DNA of 37,908 bases from Nostoc sp. T09. GTDB lineage: Bacteria > Cyanobacteriota > Cyanobacteriia > Cyanobacteriales > Nostocaceae. Every line of letters begins with the position of its first letter. The stretch's first letter is position 1. The notes below the pieces were generated by a model. The model made no database searches. It saw only the letters and a list, made by a program, of their open reading frames with translations, and was not told the DNA's origin. Positions 34,029 through 37,908 of the stretch are shown here, piece by piece. The translations under genes were made by a program, and so were the position numbers. Location: contig NZ_MTAV01000199.1 in the NCBI RefSeq assembly GCF_002154695.1, positions 1 through 37,908 of the forward strand, given 5' to 3'.

Positions 34029-35288
34029 CGCCTCTGGTGTAATGTTAATCTCGGCATCTGCTGGCATTCCTGGCTTGGCTAATCCGGCGGGATTGTCGAT
34101 GGCAATTTTGACACCAAAAACTTGCTTAACTCGGTCTTGTTGGAAATAAATATTTTCAGGGGTAAAGGATGCTTGAGTATCAATGGCAGCAATTTTGGCA
34201 CTTAAGGGTTGTTTGGGTGCTGAATCTAGAAATATCTTAGCTTCTTGTCCGACGCGAACTTTACCAATATTACCTTGCGGGACAAAAGCACGTAGATAGA
34301 CTGTCTTAGGATCAATTACAGTTAGCAGAGTTTTACCAGTAGTAACAACTGCTCCTGGTTCTACACTCCGGCTGACGACTACGCCGTTAATGGGACTGAT
34401 GACATTGAGGTCGGAAATTTTAGCTTTCATTTCCTGCTGAGAGGCTTTGGCATTGGTGACATCAGCTTGAGCCGCAGCTAGTTTCAAACGAGTTTGAGCC
34501 AATTGCGTGTTTAACCCAGATAGTTGGGTGCTGCGGATAGAGGGATTTAATCCTATACTTTGAGCTTGTGTTAATTGACCTTGGGCAGAATTAACTAACT
34601 TACGAAAAGAATCTACCGCTGCTTGACGCGATCTGAGGTTGGCTAATGCACTTTCCCAGCTTGTTTGAGCTTGGTCAAATTGTTGCCTAGTTATAGCTCC
34701 CTGTTTGACTAATTTAGCGTAGCGATCGCGATTCATTTGCGTGAGTCTCAACTCAGATTTGGCTTGTTCCACCTGAGCAATTGCTTGGTTTAACTGAGCT
34801 TGACTCGATGCTACTGATGACTCAGCCTGGAAAATTCGACCTTTAGCATCTCCCATAGCCTGTTGCAAGGTAAGCCGATTCTCAAGAATTTGGCTTTCTA
34901 AAAAACTAATTTGCAACCTTGCTTGTTCTTCTTGTTTTTGCATAGCATCTACACGAGCAGATGCTCCCTTAAGTTGAGCTTGAATCTCTGCGTCATCTAG
35001 CTTGACAATCACTTGTCCTTTGTGAACTTCATCCCCTTCGCGCACTGCTACAGACTCGATGCGTCCTGCTACTTTAGCTCCAATATCAGTTTCATAACCT
35101 TCAATGCGACCACTTACTCGCAGTGTATTAGCTTCAGAGTGTGATGAAATCAAATACGAGGTTAAAATCCCAATGCCTGTTAGTAATAAGCCTACAGGTA
35201 TTAACAAACGTGGAGAAAGTTTGCGTTTGCCTTTATCTGATGCAGTACTATCAAAAGGTTCTTGGGGTGGCGAGAGTGGCTGAGCCAT
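34020..35288 (-). CDS. HlyD-type membrane fusion protein of the exporter (YbhG/EmrA-like)
   Basis: Periplasmic adaptor of 422 residues with a single N-terminal membrane anchor (about 28-50, LLIPVGLLLTGIGILTSYLI). It has the barrel-sandwich start VSGRIEGYETDIGAKVAGRIESV, with EGDEVHKGQVIVKLDDAEIQ, then a long coiled coil (about 120-285, rich in Gln and Ala, with QARLQISFLESQ and EQAKSELRLTQMNRDRYAKL). The beta-barrel half has ISPINGVVVSRSVEPGAVV. It should link the ABC-2 inner-membrane pump to an outer-membrane channel, encoded elsewhere. It is the first gene of the minus-strand exporter operon, with 565 bp of spacer upstream. Confidence 0.9.
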   Translation of the reverse strand: MAQPLSPPQEPFDSTASDKGKRKLSPRLLIPVGLLLTGIGILTSYLISSHSEANTLRVSGRIEGYETDIGAKVAGRIESVAVREGDEVHKGQVIVKLDDAEIQAQLKGASARVDAMQKQEEQARLQISFLESQILENRLTLQQAMGDAKGRIFQAESSVASSQAQLNQAIAQVEQAKSELRLTQMNRDRYAKLVKQGAITRQQFDQAQTSWESALANLRSRQAAVDSFRKLVNSAQGQLTQAQSIGLNPSIRSTQLSGLNTQLAQTRLKLAAAQADVTNAKASQQEMKAKISDLNVISPINGVVVSRSVEPGAVVTTGKTLLTVIDPKTVYLRAFVPQGNIGKVRVGQEAKIFLDSAPKQPLSAKIAAIDTQASFTPENIYFQQDRVKQVFGVKIAIDNPAGLAKPGMPADAEINITPEAGK

Positions 35289-35853
35289 ATATTTGCTGGG
35301 TTTAAAAGTAATATCAAACCGGAAATTAAAGTTGTGTTTGCTCAGGAGATTAAGTCTGAGTAAACAAGTTATAGGAAATTTTTATCAGGTTGTATAGTTC
35401 TAAGTAGCATTATCAAATATAACCAAGCTACTAGTTTACCCGGACCGATCGGGTTGGCTAAACTACAATAGCCTCTACCCCTTGTGCCAAAGCGCGGGGG
35501 ATTGCTGTTTGCATAATATTAAAACCACATTTACATCCGCATTAATAACTCGAAGAGCATTGCTCTTATACAATTCACGACGCCTAAGATGTCTGCCGCT
35601 GATAGTTTGGCATATTACTGACTACATAACCCAAGTTATTCATCATTCGACATCTGCCTGAATGATCATCTAAGTAGTCGGGCAGAATTAATGGCACAAT
35701 GTCGATCATGCAACAGCGATCAATGGTCGAAGTTCAATTTTTTTGAGTGCTCAACAGCTAATTGATTAAGATGGAGCTAAGAGTTTTATCGGCAAATACT
35801 TAGGTTTCATTATCAAATTTTCGTTAGTTGAAAATCGCCACCTTGTACCGAGT
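35289..35853. other. Spacer with a TnpB remnant between the exporter operon and cheB-GAF gene
   Basis: A 565-bp gap that must hold the divergent promoters of the exporter operon and the CheB-GAF gene. It contains the TnpB remnant at 35458-35608 and an adjacent dyad, TAGTTTA (about 35432-35438) against TAAACTA (about 35459-35465), with an inner CCCG-gaccgat-CGGG. Nothing else is recognised. Confidence 0.55.
35458..35608 (-). pseudogene. C-terminal remnant of a TnpB (IS605-type OrfB) gene, frameshifted
   Basis: The minus strand reads QTISGRHLRRRELYKSN then ALRVINADVN in one frame and, after a single missing base near 35526-35530, GFNIMQTAIPRALAQGVEAI then VV and a TAG stop at 35458-35460. This is the TnpB C-terminal signature (SGxR..RxLY.S...INADVNGxxNI). 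Only about 50 codons remain, and no N-terminal or catalytic RuvC segments were found upstream. It marks a decayed IS200/IS605-type insertion. Confidence 0.78.
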
Positions 35854-36972
35854 ATGCCTAGACAACGATCCAATAACAAATCAAATATCGAGATCGTGGC
35901 GATCGCAGCTTCGGCTGGTGGAGTTACAGCGATTCGCAAAGTGCTCTCGGGATTGCCTGCGGACTTTCCCGCTCCGATTCTTTGCCTACAACACCTCAAT
36001 CCTTCGGAAACTAATGTTTTAGCACAAGTTTTGCAGTTGCAAACGAATTTGACGGTACGCTGGGCACATGAGAGGGAAGAACTTACTGCGGGAGTGGTGT
36101 ATGTGTGCCCACCAGGACATTACTTTGTTGTTCATGCTAACGGTACAGTCTCTCTGGCTCCGCAAGCAACTAAACACGGCTGGGTGCATGGAGTCAATCA
36201 CTTTTTTGAGTCAGTAGCCCAGAGTTATGCAGATCGCGCTGTAGTAGTTGTGATGACTGGTACGGGTAAAGGTGGTGCAGAGGGTGTGCGTGCTGTGTCT
36301 CAACAAAATGGCATTGTCCTCGCCCAGGATAAAGCCAGTTCTGTGGCTTATGGAATGCCGGAGGCGGCGATCGCGACTGGTTGCGTAGACCGAGTTCTGC
36401 CCCGTGAGGCGATCGCTTCTTTATTGGTGAGCTTGGTATGCGAGGGAAATCCTTTATCAAATGAGCTAGTGAGCAAAACTTCATCACTCTTGATCGCTGG
36501 TTTGCCAATATCACCTACGTTTCAGGATGCGTTGGAAAATGTGCTTGATAGAGCGATCGCAATCCACCGCACGGACATGGGCTACATTCATCTGCTTGAT
36601 CGGCAGACATGCACCCTCGCTCTCGCTGTTCAACGCGGCTTCGACGTTGGCTTAGTTGATGAGTTGCAGACAGTGAGCATCACTGAATATTCACCCTGCA
36701 TCATGGCTTTGCGTGCTGGAGAAACGGTGATTGTTGAAGATGTCAAGGTCGATCCTCGGTTCACTCCTCACAGAGCGATCGCGGCGGCGGCGGGGTATCG
36801 CGCAGCCCAATCCACGCCGCTAGCTAGTCGCACAGGCACTTTGCTCGGCGTATTATCTACTCATTTTCGTCAACCTCGCAAATTTGTACCTTGGGAGATG
36901 AAGCTCCTCGATATGCACGCCCGTTATGCTGGCGATTTAATTGAACTTTTTCAAGCAAAGAAAGTTGGGTAA
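35854..36972 (+). CDS. CheB methylesterase-like domain fused to a GAF domain
   Basis: Protein of 372 residues. Residues 13-200 form a CheB catalytic fold without the receiver domain: nucleophile S20 in AASAGGVTAI, H47 in QHLNP, and PPGHYFVVHANGTVSL. In true CheB the acid of the triad is the Asp of TGMGxDGA; here the segment is MTGTGKGGAEG, so the Asp position is Gly140. The C-terminal 155 residues are a GAF domain (LENVLDRAIAIHRTDMGYIH, GETVIVEDVKVDPRF, STPLASRTGTLLGVLSTHF). It could be a sensor related to CheB/CheR-PAS-kinase systems, with weak or no esterase activity. There is no CheR or methyl-accepting receptor nearby. Confidence 0.85.
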   Translation: MPRQRSNNKSNIEIVAIAASAGGVTAIRKVLSGLPADFPAPILCLQHLNPSETNVLAQVLQLQTNLTVRWAHEREELTAGVVYVCPPGHYFVVHANGTVSLAPQATKHGWVHGVNHFFESVAQSYADRAVVVVMTGTGKGGAEGVRAVSQQNGIVLAQDKASSVAYGMPEAAIATGCVDRVLPREAIASLLVSLVCEGNPLSNELVSKTSSLLIAGLPISPTFQDALENVLDRAIAIHRTDMGYIHLLDRQTCTLALAVQRGFDVGLVDELQTVSITEYSPCIMALRAGETVIVEDVKVDPRFTPHRAIAAAAGYRAAQSTPLASRTGTLLGVLSTHFRQPRKFVPWEMKLLDMHARYAGDLIELFQAKKVG

Positions 36973-37001
36973 TACAAATTCAAAATTCGTCTTGAAAACT
37001 T

Positions 37002-37310
37002 TTAATCGCTGTCTTCAGCGAATAGGGCGGAAATATCTCTATAGCCACTGATAATACGGAAAATCTCTATATCTTGTTCGATGGGCATGTAGAGAATCAG
37101 GTAGTTATCGATTGTGAGGCTACGCAAGCCTGGCAGAATTTCGTCGCGTCTTCGCCCAAGGTTAGGAAATTGGGCAATCTTAGCAAATTTAGCATCTAGC
37201 TTACTCAAAAAACGTTCAGATTGCTCTAGGCCTGTTTGTTTAGCAATGTAATCCGCAATTTCCTCAATATCTTTAATTGCAGGCTCGGTAAGACGAAATT
37301 GTGGGGTCAT
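37002..37310 (-). CDS. parE: ParE/RelE-superfamily toxin
   Basis: Predicted toxin of 102 residues, most like ParE (gyrase-targeting) though the RelE fold covers other targets. The sequence FRLTEPAIKDIEEIADYIAK then ERFLSKLDAKFAKIAQFPNL and GRRRDEILPGLRSLTIDNYL, with a final YRDISALF, is the family pattern. Its ATG overlaps the antitoxin stop (ATGA, 37307-37310), the usual coupled arrangement with the antitoxin first. Confidence 0.88.
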   Translation of the reverse strand: MTPQFRLTEPAIKDIEEIADYIAKQTGLEQSERFLSKLDAKFAKIAQFPNLGRRRDEILPGLRSLTIDNYLILYMPIEQDIEIFRIISGYRDISALFAEDSD

Positions 37311-37576
37311 TCTTCGGTAACACCATGACGCGAACGCAATTTGTCTCGAATTTGTGCCATTGCCGTCGAACCATCAACAACTTTACCTTGCAAAGAAGCT
37401 TCCCATCCAATCCGCGCTTCTTGTTGCAGTTCTAACAGTCGCCCTTGATAAATATCTTCTTGCTGTTCTAGGAGTTTGACTCCTGCTTTGATAACTTCGA
37501 GCGCAGAGGCATACTTACCACTATCAACTCGGCGTTGTACTATGGCTTCTAATTCAGGTGGTAAAACGATTTCCAT
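37307..37576 (-). CDS. parD: ParD-type antitoxin
   Basis: Antitoxin of 89 residues. The N terminus MEIVLPPELEAIVQRRVDSG then KYASALEVIKAGVKLLEQQE is a ribbon-helix-helix DNA-binding domain that would also repress the operon. The C-terminal half (LQQEARIGWEASLQGKVVDG) is the flexible part that neutralises the toxin. First gene of the pair on the minus strand. Confidence 0.87.
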   Translation of the reverse strand: MEIVLPPELEAIVQRRVDSGKYASALEVIKAGVKLLEQQEDIYQGRLLELQQEARIGWEASLQGKVVDGSTAMAQIRDKLRSRHGVTEE

Positions 37577-37908
37577 AGCGTTTTATAGCAATTAAATATC
37601 ACAAGCGTAGCTTATCATTCCTTGATCGCAGATTCTAGCGATCGCTCATTCAGATCCCCGACTTCTTTAAGGATACAGCTGGCGAATGGTGGGTCTGGCT
37701 CCTTATATCCTAATGCAAATAGTTTTCTGGCTTACCCGACATACCGCCCGCAGGCTGGAAGCCTTGGGGCTATCGTTACAAAGCCCACCTTCGTGGGCTG
37801 AATGTCTTTAGCCCACGAAGGTGGGCTTTGTTCGATTAGCCGCACCATTCTATGGTGACGGCGGGATTGCGGGATAAGCGAGGGGTATTACCCCTTATTC
37901 ACCAGCTG
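37577..37908. repeat. Terminal spacer with dispersed repeats and a 21-bp perfect inverted repeat
   Basis: Contains HIP1-like GCGATCGC at about 37638-37645, a GATCCCCGACTTCTTTAA word (about 37651-37668) that is common in Nostoc repeats, and a perfect 21-bp inverted repeat (37779-37799 with 37810-37830, 10-bp spacer). Each arm can itself fold (GCCCA-CCTTCG-TGGGC). The 3' end has a GGGGTATTACCCC palindrome near 37875. No gene is supported; the window ends here. Confidence 0.7.

Noticed and set aside
33804-34149. Several plus-strand frames rich in Pro, Ser and His
   Set aside because: They translate the heptamer and C-rich repeats and run antisense to the membrane-fusion gene.

Overview
The window looks like chromosomal DNA of a filamentous, probably heterocyst-forming cyanobacterium (Nostoc/Anabaena type). 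The reasons are: HIP1 octamers (GCGATCGC) scattered through genes and spacers; cyanobacteria- or plastid-lineage families (CGLD27/DUF1230, DUF3318, a long EF-Ts); an amino-acid ABC transporter cluster in the order known for Anabaena natF-natG-natH-bgtA; A+T-rich spacers; and many short repeats of the TCATTGG/TCATTTG heptamer type. Species and database matches could not be checked; every name rests on recognised motifs.

Layout. 1-3815 (minus strand): a membrane-anchored DUF697 GTPase, the initiator tRNA with its terminator, a class 3-type L-asparaginase, and an overlapping rsfS-CGLD27 pair. 3816-7380: two long A+T-rich spacers, a G+C-rich repeat island, a family-4 glycosyltransferase and a 5'-truncated LysR remnant. 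7381-11569 (minus): the amino-acid uptake cluster. 12240-15779: a YbjN-like protein, a DUF3318 protein, QueE (minus) and a STAS-sugar transferase fusion. 16008-18353 (minus): a Tat-exported PhoX phosphatase. 18677-25572 (plus): a family-2 glycosyltransferase, rpsB, tsf, an acidic-linker protein and recG. 25617-28822 (plus): an A+T-rich two-gene unit, a HEPN-like protein plus a 922-residue protein with two different P-loop NTPase modules. 28864-35288 (minus): a YbhG/F/S/R-like ABC-2 exporter interrupted by a gene for a PD-(D/E)XK-like protein. 35289-37576: a decayed TnpB tail, a CheB-GAF protein with an altered catalytic triad, and a ParD/ParE toxin-antitoxin pair. The window ends in a repeat with a 21-bp perfect inverted repeat.

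How the genes work together. The Nat cluster is a complete importer (binding lipoprotein, two permeases, ATPase). The ABC-2 cluster is a complete exporter (membrane-fusion protein, double ATPase, two permeases). rpsB-tsf is the usual translation pair. Sugar transferase and glycosyltransferase genes suggest surface polysaccharide synthesis, but they are not in one operon.

The best candidate for an undescribed system is the translationally coupled HEPN-like/KGGVGR-type NTPase pair at 25617-28822. Its parts resemble those of biological-conflict (defence) systems, but function is inferred from architecture only. Secondary points: repeat DNA supplies the start codon of five genes, the CheB domain has lost its catalytic Asp, and there are degraded remnants of a LysR regulator and a TnpB gene.
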